A stretch of 64,000 nt of DNA from Acinetobacter gyllenbergii CIP 110306 = MTCC 11365 (GCF_000413855.1 NZ_ATGG01000007.1:103930-167929), one strand, 5' to 3'. Numbered from the stretch's first letter, positions 34,050-44,081 are shown. Notes: generated by a model not told the origin, from the letters alone. Numbers and translations: made by a program.

Positions 34050-36782
34050 ATGTTGGCAAGTCTGATCGGAGGTATCTTCGGTACAAAAAATGAGCGCGAG
34101 CTCAAACGCATGCGTAAAATTGTTGAACAAATTAATGCGCTTGAACCGACGATATCTGCTCTTAACGATGCAGACCTCTCTGCAAAAACTCCAGAATTCA
34201 AACAACGTTTTAGTAATGGCGAAAGTTTAGATAAGCTTATGCCAGAAGCGTTTGCGGTGTGTCGTGAAGCAGCAAAACGCGTCATGGGCATGCGCCATTA
34301 TGACGTGCAGTTGATTGGTGGTATTACCTTACACGAAGGTAAGATTGCCGAAATGCGTACAGGTGAAGGTAAAACCCTGATGGGTACTTTGGCTTGTTAT
34401 CTCAATGCATTAAGTGGTCAAGGCGTTCATGTGATTACAGTGAACGACTACTTGGCACAACGTGATGCTGAGTTAAACCGTCCATTATTCGAATTTTTAG
34501 GTCTTAGCATTGGTGTAATTTACTCGATGCAAATGCCGGATGAAAAAGCACAAGCCTATACTTCCGACATTACCTACGGAACTAACAATGAATTTGGTTT
34601 CGACTATCTTCGTGACAATATGGTGTTTTCTCTGCAAGAGAAAAAGCAACGCGGTTTAAGTTATGCCATCATCGATGAAGTCGACTCAATCTTGATTGAC
34701 GAAGCACGTACGCCGTTGATTATTTCAGGTCAAAGTGAAGATTCATCTCATCTTTATCAACTGATTAACAGCATTCCTCCAACATTACGTCCACAGAAAG
34801 AAGAAAAAGTGGCTGATGGCGGACATTTCTGGGTGGATGAGAAACAACGCTCAGTTGAAATGACTGAAGTTGGTTATGAAACAGTTGAACAAAAACTGAT
34901 TGAAATGGGCTTGTTGGCTGAGGGTGAGAGTCTGTATTCAGCAACTAACCTCAACTTGGTTCACCATGTCACCGCTGCGATTCGTGCGCATTATCTTTAT
35001 CAAAAGAACGTTCATTACATTATCGGTGTGAATCCACAGACGCAAAAAGAAGAAGTCATTATTGTGGATGAAAGCACGGGTCGTACCATGCCAGGTCGTC
35101 GTTGGTCTGAAGGTCTGCATCAAGCGGTTGAAGCCAAAGAAAACATGGAAATTCAACCTGAAAACCAAACGCTTGCAACCACAACTTTCCAGAACTATTT
35201 CCGTCTGTATAAAAAGCTTTCAGGGATGACCGGTACTGCTGATACTGAAGCTGCTGAAATGAAAGAAATTTATGGCCTAGACGTTGTGATTATTCCAACA
35301 CACCGTCCAATGGTTCGTAAGGATCATAACGATTTAATCTATTTAAACCGGAATGGTAAATACACTGCGATTATTGAAGAAATTACCAATATTCGTCAGC
35401 AGGGTGTTGCACCGATCTTGATTGGTACAGCAACGATTGAAGCCAGTGAAATCTTGTCTTCTAAATTGCTACAAGCGGGTATTCATCACGAAGTCTTGAA
35501 CGCAAAACAGCATGAACGTGAAGCAGATATTATTGCGCAAGCGGGTAGTCCAAATGCGGTAACGATTGCAACCAACATGGCGGGTCGTGGTACCGATATT
35601 TTGCTGGGTGGTAACTGGAAAGCCAAGCTTGCCAAAATTGAAAACCCAACCCCAGAAGATGAAGCACGCTTACAGGCACAGTGGGAAAAAGATCACGAAG
35701 ACGTTTTAAGTTCAGGTGGTTTACATATCATTGGTTCAGAGCGTCATGAATCACGCCGTATTGATAACCAGTTACGTGGTCGTGCAGGCCGTCAAGGTGA
35801 CCCAGGTGTATCTCGCTTCTACTTGTCACTTGAAGATGATTTGATGCGTATCTTCGCGGGTGATCGCGTGGTTGCCATGATGCGTGCAATGGGCTTGCAA
35901 GAAAGTGAAGCAATTGAACATAAAATGGTCAGTCGTTCAATCGAAAACGCACAGCGTAAAGTTGAGGCGCGTAACTTTGATATTCGTAAGAACTTATTGA
36001 AGTACGATGATGTGAACAACGAACAGCGTAAAATCATTTATTCACAACGTGATGAAGTTTTAGCTGAAAGCACACTTCAAGATTATATTGAAGAAATGCA
36101 TCAGGAAGTGGTGAAAGGTCTGATCGCAAACTTTATTCCACCAGAGTCGATTCATGACCAATGGGATATCGAAGGCTTGGAAAGTGCCTTACAGAGTGAT
36201 TTAGGTATTGAGCTGCCTGTACAGCAATGGTTAGACCAAGATCGTCGTTTGGATGAAGAAGGTTTAGTGGCTCGGATTTCTGATGAAGTCATTAATCGCT
36301 ACCGCCAACGTCGTGAGCAAATGGGGGATGATTCAGCAGCAATGTTGGAACGCCACTTTATGTTGAACTCACTTGATCGCCATTGGAAAGATCATTTGGC
36401 TGCGATGGACTATCTACGTCAAGGGATTCATTTACGTGGCTACGCACAGAAAAATCCTGAGCAAGAATACAAGAAAGAAGCATTCAACTTGTTTGTAAAT
36501 ATGTTGGGTGTGATCAAGTCTGATGTGGTGACCGATCTCTCTCGTGTTCATGTACCAACGGCAGAAGAATTGGCAGAACTTGAAGCACAGCAACAACGTC
36601 AGGCGGAATCAATGCGTCTGTCGTTTGAACATGATGATGTCGATGGTTTAACGGGTGAAGTGACGGCTTCTGAAGAGATTGAAAATGTAGGTGATACTGC
36701 ATTCCCAGTACCTGAAAGTCGTAATGCACCTTGCCCATGTGGTTCAGGCTTAAAGTATAAGCAATGTCACGGTAAAATCTAA
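34050..36782 (+). CDS. secA: Preprotein translocase ATPase SecA
   Basis: A 910-residue motor ATPase that drives proteins through SecYEG. Seen in order: the N-terminal amphipathic start [20 protein letters not shown]; Walker [16 protein letters not shown]; the DEAD-type box [19 protein letters not shown]; the preprotein-crosslinking region; the second nucleotide-binding domain with [16 protein letters not shown] and [13 protein letters not shown]; the helical scaffold; and a C-terminal zinc-binding tail [13 protein letters not shown]. The length matches gamma-proteobacterial SecA. There is no upstream secM-type regulator gene, unlike E. coli. It is terminated by a strong hairpin at 36807-36841. 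Confidence 0.98.
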   Translation: MLASLIGGIFGTKNERELKRMRKIVEQINALEPTISALNDADLSAKTPEFKQRFSNGESLDKLMPEAFAVCREAAKRVMGMRHYDVQLIGGITLHEGKIAEMRTGEGKTLMGTLACYLNALSGQGVHVITVNDYLAQRDAELNRPLFEFLGLSIGVIYSMQMPDEKAQAYTSDITYGTNNEFGFDYLRDNMVFSLQEKKQRGLSYAIIDEVDSILIDEARTPLIISGQSEDSSHLYQLINSIPPTLRPQKEEKVADGGHFWVDEKQRSVEMTEVGYETVEQKLIEMGLLAEGESLYSATNLNLVHHVTAAIRAHYLYQKNVHYIIGVNPQTQKEEVIIVDESTGRTMPGRRWSEGLHQAVEAKENMEIQPENQTLATTTFQNYFRLYKKLSGMTGTADTEAAEMKEIYGLDVVIIPTHRPMVRKDHNDLIYLNRNGKYTAIIEEITNIRQQGVAPILIGTATIEASEILSSKLLQAGIHHEVLNAKQHEREADIIAQAGSPNAVTIATNMAGRGTDILLGGNWKAKLAKIENPTPEDEARLQAQWEKDHEDVLSSGGLHIIGSERHESRRIDNQLRGRAGRQGDPGVSRFYLSLEDDLMRIFAGDRVVAMMRAMGLQESEAIEHKMVSRSIENAQRKVEARNFDIRKNLLKYDDVNNEQRKIIYSQRDEVLAESTLQDYIEEMHQEVVKGLIANFIPPESIHDQWDIEGLESALQSDLGIELPVQQWLDQDRRLDEEGLVARISDEVINRYRQRREQMGDDSAAMLERHFMLNSLDRHWKDHLAAMDYLRQGIHLRGYAQKNPEQEYKKEAFNLFVNMLGVIKSDVVTDLSRVHVPTAEELAELEAQQQRQAESMRLSFEHDDVDGLTGEVTASEEIENVGDTAFPVPESRNAPCPCGSGLKYKQCHGKI

Positions 36783-36806
36783 GTTTCGACTTGATTTAGG
36801 CTGAAA

Positions 36807-36841
36807 TAAAAAAGCAGAGCATTGGCCTCTGCTTTTTTTTA
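36807..36841 (+). terminator. secA terminator
   Basis: Hairpin AAAAAGCAGAG / CTCTGCTTTTTTTT with a 7-nt loop, 25 bp after the secA stop. Confidence 0.93.
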
Positions 36842-36930
36842 CGAGAATTTACTTGAGTCCAGACACGCTTTGTAGTTTCATTATTGGACTTACAGATCTT
36901 GATTGAGTTCGCATTAAAAGCGGGAAGACA

Positions 36931-37335
36931 ATGAAAAAACCATTACAACTTTTAATTTTGGCAAGTGCGGCGGTATCGGGTTTTGCATTTGCAGACGATG
37001 CGCCACAAACCACGACTGTGGATAAAGTCTTAGCGGCAAAAGGCACCAATACAGCTGAAGCACAAGTCAAGCGTGAAGTCACAACTGTGATTAGTCCACG
37101 TACTGGCATTCGCTATACTCTAGGTGATACAGGCAACCGTCCAATCGTATTGCAAACGGCTGCAATTGCGCCTGCAAACTCTGCCAATATCAACCGTATT
37201 GTGGCATCAAATCCTGCATTATCTGCACAGAGCCAAGAGAAAGCCAAGGTTGCTTTAATTGGTGAAACAGCTGTTCAAGCGGCCAACGCTGCAGCGGCAC
37301 AAACAGCAGGTACACAGACTGCAAAAGCAAATTAA
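36931..37335 (+). CDS. Small secreted protein, unknown function
   Basis: A 134-residue protein with a Sec signal peptide (MKKPLQLLILASAAVSGFAFA, cleavage after AFA). The mature part of about 113 residues is Ala/Thr/Val-rich. It has one conserved-looking core, SPRTGIRYTLGDTGNRPIVL, and a low-complexity Ala-rich C-terminus (VQAANAAAAQTAGTQTAKAN). No Cys and no membrane helix after the signal, so it is probably periplasmic. It is preceded by AAGCGGGAAG before ATG 36931 and lies between two strong terminators, so it forms its own transcript. I do not recognise the family. Confidence 0.78.
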   Translation: MKKPLQLLILASAAVSGFAFADDAPQTTTVDKVLAAKGTNTAEAQVKREVTTVISPRTGIRYTLGDTGNRPIVLQTAAIAPANSANINRIVASNPALSAQSQEKAKVALIGETAVQAANAAAAQTAGTQTAKAN

Positions 37336-37352
37336 TTTCAATTGATTTGAAA

Positions 37353-37387
37353 TAAAAAAAGAGATGCAATCGCATCTCTTTTTTTAT
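37353..37387. terminator. Bidirectional terminator
   Basis: Perfect hairpin AAAAAAAGAGATGC / GCATCTCTTTTTTT with an AATC loop between the secreted protein gene and the convergent lpxO gene. Confidence 0.93.
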
Positions 37388-37399
37388 GAATGAATTTTA

Positions 37400-38305
37400 T
37401 TATAAAAAGCTTGGAAGCAAAATTAGACCGATTAAAATAGCAAATAGCAACCATTTAGATACATAGTAGAGTGGGCGATTACGCTCTTTTAGGCCACGAC
37501 CATAGTGATGCACGGCATAACCATATTTAAAAATACGGTTAATAAAGCCAGTTTTGTCTTGATCATCATTGGGTGAACTGGCCGCAGACATGACATTACG
37601 ACCAAACCAGTGATTAAACTTTTGTGCCCAACCCCATTTCATCGGGCGTTCGATGTCACAGAATAAGATAATACGAGTTTCATCGGTTTTATTTTCGGCC
37701 CAATGTACAAAGGTTTCATCAAAGACTGTGGCTTCACCATCTCGCCAGCTATAACGCTCTTGATCGACTTCAATAAAGCAATCATCGCTATTGGGTGTCA
37801 CGAGACCGAGGTGATATCGTACTGAACCTGCATAAGGGTCTCGGTGCTTACCCAAGTAACTGCCAGAAGGGAGTTCGGTAAACATGGCAGCTTTGACTGA
37901 CGGAATGCTTTCCAATAAGGCAACTGTTTTTGGGCAAAGCTGTTGCGCTGATGGATGGCTGTCTTGATACCATTTCAGATAAAAGCGTTTCCAACCGCGT
38001 TTAAAAAAGGTGTTAAAGCCGGCATCATTGTTTTTTTCAGACGCTTTAATTTGGTTCTGTAGTTGGATGGCCTCTTCACGAATCACTTGCCAATTATCTT
38101 GTAGTGGTTTGAGTTCAGGAAACTGCGCTACATCGAAGAAAGGTTGGTTCGGCAATTTAGAAAAGCCAGTCATAAACATATTGATTGGCGCTAAAAATGT
38201 CGAATGGTCAAATAATTGTCGAGATGCTTTTAATCGTTCTTTGCCTCGTAAATAAGTATACAAAAAGCTGACTAAAAATACGGCAACGATAATCACTGCG
38301 TACAT
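37400..38305 (-). CDS. lpxO: Lipid A hydroxylase LpxO
   Basis: A 301-residue Fe(II)/2-oxoglutarate oxygenase of the aspartyl/asparaginyl beta-hydroxylase fold. It is anchored in the inner membrane by helices at residues 2-17 and about 281-300. The catalytic facial triad is His154 and Asp156 (SYLGKHRDPYAGSVRYHLGL) and His201 (FDETFVHWAENKTDETR), with Arg211 for 2-oxoglutarate. LpxO adds a 2-hydroxyl group to a secondary acyl chain of lipid A at the cytoplasmic face, which affects resistance to cationic peptides. The membrane-anchored layout separates it from soluble AspH-like enzymes. A perfect 16-bp palindrome lies 112 bp upstream. Confidence 0.9.
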   Translation of the reverse strand: MYAVIIVAVFLVSFLYTYLRGKERLKASRQLFDHSTFLAPINMFMTGFSKLPNQPFFDVAQFPELKPLQDNWQVIREEAIQLQNQIKASEKNNDAGFNTFFKRGWKRFYLKWYQDSHPSAQQLCPKTVALLESIPSVKAAMFTELPSGSYLGKHRDPYAGSVRYHLGLVTPNSDDCFIEVDQERYSWRDGEATVFDETFVHWAENKTDETRIILFCDIERPMKWGWAQKFNHWFGRNVMSAASSPNDDQDKTGFINRIFKYGYAVHHYGRGLKERNRPLYYVSKWLLFAILIGLILLPSFL

Positions 38306-38416
38306 AACACAATCGTCTAAAAAAAATGAAGGCGGTTATTTTAGCACAAAAGATATTTGGAAGAATGCAGTTGTAAAAGCAACTTTATAAGATAAAAACT
38401 ATGAAATTAAATGGTA

Positions 38417-38459
38417 TTTCAGATGATCTGAGCGGTGATATTTCTCAGATCATCTGAAA
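38417..38459. terminator. Long perfect stem-loop between MFS transporter and lpxO
   Basis: Arms TTTCAGATGATCTGAG / CTCAGATCATCTGAAA (16 bp, perfect) with an 11-nt loop, 10 bp beyond the stop of the MFS gene. Only short T-runs flank it on the minus strand, so it is a probable terminator but could be a regulatory site of lpxO. Confidence 0.55.
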
Positions 38460-38468
38460 AAATAATGA

Positions 38469-39779
38469 TTAAATTTGGTTATTTACATCATCATGTTTGG
38501 TTTCACGAATCATTAAAAATGCAATTAAAGAGAGGATCGACGCTAAGCTGAGGTACAAACCCACTGCGCCTAAGCCATAACTTTCTGCCAACTTAGTCGC
38601 AATATACGGAGCAAAGGATGCACCAAAAATACCAGCCAAGTTAAAGGTTAAAGCTGAACCTGTATAACGAACTGAGGTTGGAAAAATCTCAGACAGGACT
38701 GTACCGATTGGGCCATAGGTCAAGCCCATAATCGAAAGACCGATACATAAGAACAAGAACACCAGAATTGGGCTACCTGAGCCGAGTAGTGGCGCAAAAC
38801 ACAGTCCGAACAAGGCTGAAAGAATACACACGACAATCGAAGTATTTTTACGACCAAATTTCTCTGCGAAAATTGCAGATAGAGGAATAAAGGCAGCAAA
38901 ACAGAGGGTTGCAAACAGTTGTAATACCAAGAAGTCACCGCGTGCATAGCCGAGTTTTGTTGTTCCCCAGTTCAAGGCAAATACGGTGGTGAGATAAAAC
39001 ACCACAAAGGTACAGATTGCGGCAATCGTTCCAAGCACCAACATCGGCAAATGTTTGGTCATCACTTCTTTAAAAGGGATATTTACTTCTTTCTGTTTAT
39101 TCAAGACCTTTTGAAAAGCGGGGGTTTCATGTAATTTTAAACGAATATAGAGACCGACCAAAACCAATACTGCACTTGCGATAAATGGAATACGCCAGCC
39201 CCAAGTCATAAAGGCTTGTTCGGACATAAAGGCATTGAGTAACAGGAATGAGCCTGTCGCAAGGATAAAGCCGATCGGGGCGCCTAATTGTGGGAACATG
39301 CCATACCAAGCACGTTTGCCTTCTGGCGCGTTCTCAGTGGCAAGCAGTACAGCACCACTCCATTCACCACCTAAGCCTAAACCTTGGCCTAGACGGCATA
39401 GGGCAAGCAATAGCGGTGCAGCCAAACCAATTTGTGCATAGGTCGGTAACAGGCCAATACAGACGGTTGAAATCCCCATCGTGAGCAAGGCTGCAACCAG
39501 CGTGGCTTTGCGTCCGATTCGGTCACCCAGATGTCCAAAGAGTGCTGCACCAATGGGACGAGCAATAAAGGCAATCGCAAAGGTTGCCAGTGATTTGAGT
39601 ACCGCAGCACCATCGCTACTTTCAGGGAAAAATAAATGTGGAAAAATCAATACTGCTGCTGTGGCATAGATATAAAAGTCAAAAAACTCAATCGTGGTAC
39701 CGACTAGACTGGCAAATAATACTCGTACTTTTGAATTGCTGGCCACTTCTGGAGTGGCAGTCGTAGTGCTTGACGACAT
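38469..39779 (-). CDS. MFS transporter, metabolite:H+ symporter (MHS) family
   Basis: A 436-residue transporter with 12 predicted transmembrane helices. The MHS signatures are ASLVGTTIEFFDFYIYATAA at the first helix, ARPIGAALFGHLGDRIGRK in the loop between helices 2 and 3, and LALCRLGQGLGLGGEWSGAV. A central loop contains LKLHETPAFQKVLNKQKE. The family includes ShiA (shikimate), ProP and KgtP, so a proton-coupled carboxylate or osmolyte uptake role is likely; the substrate cannot be assigned. The frame continues cleanly to DDVNNQI at the C-terminus. It lies alone on its strand with its own stem-loop downstream. Confidence 0.9.
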   Translation of the reverse strand: MSSSTTTATPEVASNSKVRVLFASLVGTTIEFFDFYIYATAAVLIFPHLFFPESSDGAAVLKSLATFAIAFIARPIGAALFGHLGDRIGRKATLVAALLTMGISTVCIGLLPTYAQIGLAAPLLLALCRLGQGLGLGGEWSGAVLLATENAPEGKRAWYGMFPQLGAPIGFILATGSFLLLNAFMSEQAFMTWGWRIPFIASAVLVLVGLYIRLKLHETPAFQKVLNKQKEVNIPFKEVMTKHLPMLVLGTIAAICTFVVFYLTTVFALNWGTTKLGYARGDFLVLQLFATLCFAAFIPLSAIFAEKFGRKNTSIVVCILSALFGLCFAPLLGSGSPILVFLFLCIGLSIMGLTYGPIGTVLSEIFPTSVRYTGSALTFNLAGIFGASFAPYIATKLAESYGLGAVGLYLSLASILSLIAFLMIRETKHDDVNNQI

Positions 39780-39982
39780 ACAAGACCTTCATGTTATTCA
39801 TTCAAGAACATATAAGGACTGCTGATATTTCACTTTATGAGCTATAGCTCTCATTGCGATAGAGGGTGTTTTTTAGCCAATAAAGCAATGTATGGATGAA
39901 AGCTCAACAGCCCTAATGGCTGTCTTGAAAATTCCTTTTGAATATGCAGTTTTACTTCGAAAACTTAATGCTACATATGGGC

Positions 39983-40642
39983 TTATAATACATAACAGTA
40001 GATTGCCAAAAAGTGTAATCCTGCGCCTAATAGCACAAAAACATGCCAAATTGCGTGGGTATATCTTACCTTTTTTAAGGCATAAAACAATGTGCCGATG
40101 GTATAAGCCAACCCCCCTGCAATCAGCAGTTGTACCGCCTCTTTAGACAGGTAACGTTGCATATCATCCATGACTAAAACAGCCAGCCAACCCATGACTA
40201 AATAGGCGGCTAAAGAAAGCTTTTGGAAGCGATGAATGAAGACCAATTTGAATAGTGTCCCGATCAGGGCAATGGCCCATAAGGCAATCAGTAAGTAATG
40301 CGCTTTGGCAGTCGGGATGGCGATACTGAGAAAAGGGGTATAGGTGCCTGCAATCAGATAGTAAATCGCGGTATGATCCAGTTTCTTATACCAATAGCGT
40401 TTACGTTCGTCTTGGGCAAAGTGATACAGCATGGAACTACTCAGTAATAGCACTAAGCTAAAGCCATAGACCCATAAACTGATCCATTGTCCTAAAGGTA
40501 GGCCATAGCCTTTGATGATCAAAAAGATTGAGGCAATTAAAGCCAGTACTGCGCCAGCCCCATGACTATAGGCATTAATCAGTTCTTCTTTGGGGTCATA
40601 GTCCAGCAATGTGTTTGTGTTCATCAAGCGATCTGGTTGCAT
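39983..40642 (-). CDS. Hemolysin III / PAQR family membrane protein
   Basis: A 219-residue protein with seven transmembrane helices of the hemolysin III (YqfA/TrhA, PAQR) family. Family residues include NAYSHGAGAVLALIAS near the start, SSMLYHFA (Ser..His), KLDHTAIYYLIAGTYTP (Asp-His) and a late IWHVFVLLGAGLHFLAI (His-x3-x8-His). These conserved Ser, His and Asp residues form the metal site in PAQR proteins. The E. coli relative influences membrane energetics and unsaturated lipid balance; the historic name hemolysin does not imply toxicity. The start may also be ATG 40624 (MNTNTLLDYDPKEE). A weak hairpin (ACAGCC/GGCTGT) lies downstream near 39906. Confidence 0.9.
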   Translation of the reverse strand: MQPDRLMNTNTLLDYDPKEELINAYSHGAGAVLALIASIFLIIKGYGLPLGQWISLWVYGFSLVLLLSSSMLYHFAQDERKRYWYKKLDHTAIYYLIAGTYTPFLSIAIPTAKAHYLLIALWAIALIGTLFKLVFIHRFQKLSLAAYLVMGWLAVLVMDDMQRYLSKEAVQLLIAGGLAYTIGTLFYALKKVRYTHAIWHVFVLLGAGLHFLAIYCYVL

Positions 40643-40725
40643 AAAAATACAACTGTATCGTAATGCAATTTCCCTTTTAAAGTAAGACGCTTTAAAATTT
40701 AGTTTCTATTTGTCAGGTTTTCATT

Positions 40726-41943
40726 ATGTTTGCGCCGAAATTTTCTTTTGAACAAGAACAGCAGTTTTTCTTGGATATCCAGCAATCTATTGAAAATAAA
40801 AGCTTTGATCGTCTGATTTTGAGTCAGTACAAAGGCGAAATGGCACAATTAGAAAAGATGACTTTCCGTGTAATTGAACTACAGGGTCAGGCAAGTTTAT
40901 CTTGTTTATATCATTACACCACACAAGACATGACCAAAAACTATGCGATTGATGAAGGCTTAGAAAAAATTGCTGAGCTATTGAACCTGTCTAAGCAAGC
41001 CAATCTATTCACTTCTGATCAAGATATTCAACTCAAGAAAAATAAAAAGAAAGCGATGTTGAATAGCCAGAAAAAACAAGTTCCTACAGCCAAAGTAGAG
41101 CAACAGCAGCATGATCGTGAAAAGCAGCGTTATGTACAACAACAAAGTCCATTTTTAAAGTATCTCGGTATTACCGATGAAAAAGGGCAAATCATTCCAA
41201 GCATGGCGCGTAAGTGGAAGCAGATTAATAAATTTATTGAAATCTTTTCGCATGCCTATGAGCAGATTGATGCATCACAGCAAGAATTGAATATTGTCGA
41301 TTTTGGTTCAGGAAAGGGCTATTTAACCTTTGCCTTGTATGACTATCTACAAGCACAACAGAAAACACCGTTAATTACGGGAGTTGAACTGCGTTCAAAC
41401 TTAGTTGAGTTTTGCCAAGATGTTGCTGCTCAGACCGGTTTTAATCATCTTGATTTTTTTGAAGGGGATGTGCGGAGTTATCAACCTGAAAAGTTGGATG
41501 TAATGATCGCCTTACATGCTTGTGATATTGCGACTGACTTTGCCATTCATACCGGTATTCGTCTGAATGCGTCGATGATTATGTGTGCGCCGTGTTGCCA
41601 TAAGGAACTCCGTCCACAGCTAAAAAGTCCAGAGGTGTTACAGCCGATGTTGCAATTCGGGATTCATGCAGGGCAACAGGCGGAAATGCTGACCGATACT
41701 TTACGTGCCTTATTGTTAAAAGCTTATGGTTATGAAACCAAAGTATTCGAGTTTGTATCTTTGGAGCATACCAGTAAGAATAAAATGATTTTGGCGACGA
41801 AACGAAAGGATATTCAGCAACCTGATGCAAAAATCATGCAGCAAATCCAAGCGTTGAAAACCATGTATGGCATTGAAAAACAAAGTCTGGAATTATTATT
41901 ACAAGATCAAATGCCAATCGAGAATATCGGTTGTAAGTGCTAA
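40726..41943 (+). CDS. SAM-dependent methyltransferase (Methyltransf_32-like)
   Basis: A 405-residue protein. Its N-terminal region of about 120 residues is unassigned, followed by a Lys/Gln-rich linker. The class I methyltransferase core at about 195-350 has the SAM-binding motif NIVDFGSGKGYLTFAL, VELRSNLVEFCQDVA, the acidic motif VMIALHACDIATDFAI, and CAPCCHKELRPQL. This ALHACD and PCCH combination is that of the Methyltransf_32 family, which includes eukaryotic METTL25-type proteins. By analogy with characterised relatives the target may be an RNA or ribosomal component, but this is inference. It is divergent from the hemolysin III gene with 83 bp between. Confidence 0.82.
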   Translation: MFAPKFSFEQEQQFFLDIQQSIENKSFDRLILSQYKGEMAQLEKMTFRVIELQGQASLSCLYHYTTQDMTKNYAIDEGLEKIAELLNLSKQANLFTSDQDIQLKKNKKKAMLNSQKKQVPTAKVEQQQHDREKQRYVQQQSPFLKYLGITDEKGQIIPSMARKWKQINKFIEIFSHAYEQIDASQQELNIVDFGSGKGYLTFALYDYLQAQQKTPLITGVELRSNLVEFCQDVAAQTGFNHLDFFEGDVRSYQPEKLDVMIALHACDIATDFAIHTGIRLNASMIMCAPCCHKELRPQLKSPEVLQPMLQFGIHAGQQAEMLTDTLRALLLKAYGYETKVFEFVSLEHTSKNKMILATKRKDIQQPDAKIMQQIQALKTMYGIEKQSLELLLQDQMPIENIGCKC

Positions 41944-41970
41944 TCACATGCATTGATTGCTGGATAAATC

Positions 41971-42004
41971 TAACGATATCAATCAATATGGGTTGATATC
42001 GTTA
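41971..42004. terminator. Stem-loop after methyltransferase gene
   Basis: Perfect 12-bp arms TAACGATATCAA / TTGATATCGTTA with a 10-nt loop, 28 bp after the stop. There is no T-run; probable transcript end or 3' stability element. Confidence 0.5.
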
Positions 42005-42059
42005 CTTATGCGATAGGGTTGTAAATAAAAATTGAAGAATAACAAGTCGAGTCATTCCA

Positions 42060-42692
42060 ATGATGAAAAACAAAATGTATCTCGCTGTTTTGCTCTTGGT
42101 CTTCTCCAATTTAAGTGAAGCAAAAGAGTTTGAGAGTCCACTCAATCAGAAGGGCGTTGTCAGTTTTAATCCTTCAACGCAAGCCAGAGTTCGTTTATAT
42201 GGCCAAAATGGCCAGCAAATATATATGCAGCATACTTTTGATTGTAAAAGTAGAAAACAAGGGATACGTGAAAATTTAAGTGGCTACGGGGCATGGAATG
42301 CTTTCAAAACCTATACCCGAATCAATATGAATTATTCGATTGGTATGCCACGCACAATCATACAAAAGGACATTGAGCAGAATTTTAATACCTATCAGAT
42401 GGTGACTTATAAGGAATATGTGGTAACTGCCAATCAACCGATCAATCTGCATGGATTTGTAGTGGGTACAGAGCAGACTACGGGCAAAGCCAAAGTGGTC
42501 GATGGATGTGAGAATACGGAAGCTTCATTTAAACCACAAGCAGGCCGCGAGTATGAAATATTGGGAGAGAATGAAAACCAGCAATGCCAATTTAAGGTCT
42601 ATGATTTAGCGTCGAAGCAATTGGTTCCTGTCTCAGAGCAAGCCTATATCTGCCCAAAAGATAAGTGGAAGTTTTGGAGAAAAGACGAATAA
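42060..42692 (+). CDS. Secreted protein, unknown function
   Basis: A 210-residue protein with a signal peptide MMKNKMYLAVLLLVFSNLSEAK (cleavage near SEA). The mature part contains four Cys (FDCKSRKQG, DGCENTEAS, NQQCQFKVYD, AYICPKDKW) likely forming disulfides. It has beta-rich segments such as ARVRLYGQNGQQIYMQH and a C-terminal lysine/tryptophan tail KDKWKFWRKDE. It has features of periplasmic proteins in the genus but no domain I recognise. The upstream hairpin isolates it from the methyltransferase gene. An inverted repeat TGACAAACT/AGTTTGTCA follows at about 42722-42750, between this gene and the convergent small membrane protein gene. Confidence 0.75.
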   Translation: MMKNKMYLAVLLLVFSNLSEAKEFESPLNQKGVVSFNPSTQARVRLYGQNGQQIYMQHTFDCKSRKQGIRENLSGYGAWNAFKTYTRINMNYSIGMPRTIIQKDIEQNFNTYQMVTYKEYVVTANQPINLHGFVVGTEQTTGKAKVVDGCENTEASFKPQAGREYEILGENENQQCQFKVYDLASKQLVPVSEQAYICPKDKWKFWRKDE

Positions 42693-42765
42693 AGATGAAC
42701 ACTTTGATTTTTTCCAGTCAGATGACAAACTCCCAATAAGAGAAGTTTGTCAGGGGCAAAACTGG

Positions 42766-42993
42766 TTAATGCTGTTCTGTTACGACTTCAGAAGTGGCTG
42801 ATTGTTGAGTGTGTTGCTGTTCTTGCTGTTGCGCTTTACGTTGTGCACCTGGCATATAATCAGGTTCTTGGGTCATGGCCAAATAGAAAAAGCTTAAAAA
42901 GATGGTGCTGAGTACACCGACAATGATGACAAATTTCCATCCCAATACCGTTTCTTCATTTGAATCTTTTTTGGGGGATGGTTGGTTATTCAT
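42766..42993 (-). CDS. Single-span membrane protein with EPDYMP motif (copy A)
   Basis: A 75-residue protein from ATG 42993, with GGAA nine bases upstream. A polar N-terminus (MNNQPSPKKDSNEETV) is followed by LGWKFVIIVGVLSTIFLSFF as the single helix, then AMTQEPDYMPGAQRKAQQQ and a Gln-rich tail. It is a clear paralogue of the 74-residue protein at 44357-44581: W-G/K then helix, FYLA-x3-EPDYMP-x2-Q-x-K/A, and a His/Gln/Thr-rich tail. The topology is probably one inner-membrane helix. The function is unknown; small membrane proteins of this kind often accompany respiratory or assembly complexes, but no such genes are adjacent. Confidence 0.78.
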   Translation of the reverse strand: MNNQPSPKKDSNEETVLGWKFVIIVGVLSTIFLSFFYLAMTQEPDYMPGAQRKAQQQEQQHTQQSATSEVVTEQH

Positions 42994-43166
42994 AATAAAT
43001 TCCAAAAATAACAAAAATCAAAACTAGATTTTGCGCCTTTTTGGACTGATTTGCCAAGTAAAAATATGGAGTTGGGGGAAAGTGATCAGCAATGGGCTCA
43101 TACTTTAGAGAGGGAAGCGTATTAAGAATAAAACCGCTTCACCATCCAAAGTCGACTGAATAAGGA

Positions 43167-44021
43167 TTAAAGCGTATTCCAGTCTTCAATCGCTTTATAG
43201 CCTGTTTCCAGACCCACATCATAACTATAGCGAATCTTGGCTTTATCCTTAGAAAGACGACCTGCCATGTTTTTTAAATCAGGGGGACACACTTCCAAAA
43301 TTTTCTGGTTAGCGGCTGAGCGGGTAAATTCGACGGCATCGTTATAACGTTGTGTGCGAGTCAAAAGACTATGCGCAAAACCACGTTGCTGCTTAAACAG
43401 GTATTTGGCAAGCAATTGGTCACCTTTACTGCTGGCCTTATAATAATTTTTCGGGCGAGTTCTGAGTACCATGAGTTTAGAGACATCATGCTGTTGTGCC
43501 GCCCAATGTACGGGTAAAGCATCGGCAACACCCCCATCAAAGTAGGGCTCACCAAACACTTCAACCGCTTGACGTGTTAATACAGGAATCGAGCTCGAGG
43601 CTCTTAATCCATCAAGGATATTGTCTTTGGACGCTTTGATATAAGTGGCTTCACCCGAAATGGCATGTGTTAACACCATATAAAATTCAGGATGATTGGC
43701 AAATAGATGGGCTTGATTGAGCGGATGCTCTTTTTCGACAATGTCCCACATCCATTTTAAATCCAGTAAGTCACCACCTTTGAAAAAGCGACCATATTGG
43801 ATAAATTCAGAACGAAGCGAGTGGTCGAGGTAGAGATTTAGCGTACGACCTTGCTGTGCGGCAAGGTAATTGGCGACATTGGTTGAGCCTGAAGAGACGC
43901 CGACGCACAGATCAAAAGGGTTAAATTGTTGCTGTAAAAATGCATCTAAGACACCGCTGGTGAATGCACCGCGCATTCCACCGCCTTCAACGACCAGTGC
44001 CTGACGATTTTGTTGAAGCAT
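43167..44021 (-). CDS. Patatin-like phospholipase
   Basis: A 284-residue protein with the patatin fold. The oxyanion loop is VVEGGGMRGAFTSGVLDAF, the nucleophile elbow is CVGVSSGS (G-x-S-x-G), and the catalytic Asp is in EPYFDGGVADALPV (DGG). It resembles the E. coli YjjU group, cytoplasmic or peripheral lipid acyl hydrolases of unknown physiological substrate. The start used is ATG 44021 (MLQQNRQALVVEGGG), which places the first motif at the usual position; an ATG 30 bases upstream is in frame but adds residues atypical of the family. It lies between two paralogous small membrane protein genes on the same strand, with a miniature inverted-repeat element immediately upstream. Confidence 0.9.
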   Translation of the reverse strand: MLQQNRQALVVEGGGMRGAFTSGVLDAFLQQQFNPFDLCVGVSSGSTNVANYLAAQQGRTLNLYLDHSLRSEFIQYGRFFKGGDLLDLKWMWDIVEKEHPLNQAHLFANHPEFYMVLTHAISGEATYIKASKDNILDGLRASSSIPVLTRQAVEVFGEPYFDGGVADALPVHWAAQQHDVSKLMVLRTRPKNYYKASSKGDQLLAKYLFKQQRGFAHSLLTRTQRYNDAVEFTRSAANQKILEVCPPDLKNMAGRLSKDKAKIRYSYDVGLETGYKAIEDWNTL

Positions 44022-44081
44022 TGAAAATCTCGAGTACCATGATAAACCCATGTTTTACACGGATTTATCATATTCGACAAC

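Noticed and set aside
39892..40146. 84-codon open frame on the plus strand
   Set aside because: It overlaps the hemolysin III gene antisense, has no ribosome binding site and no family signal.
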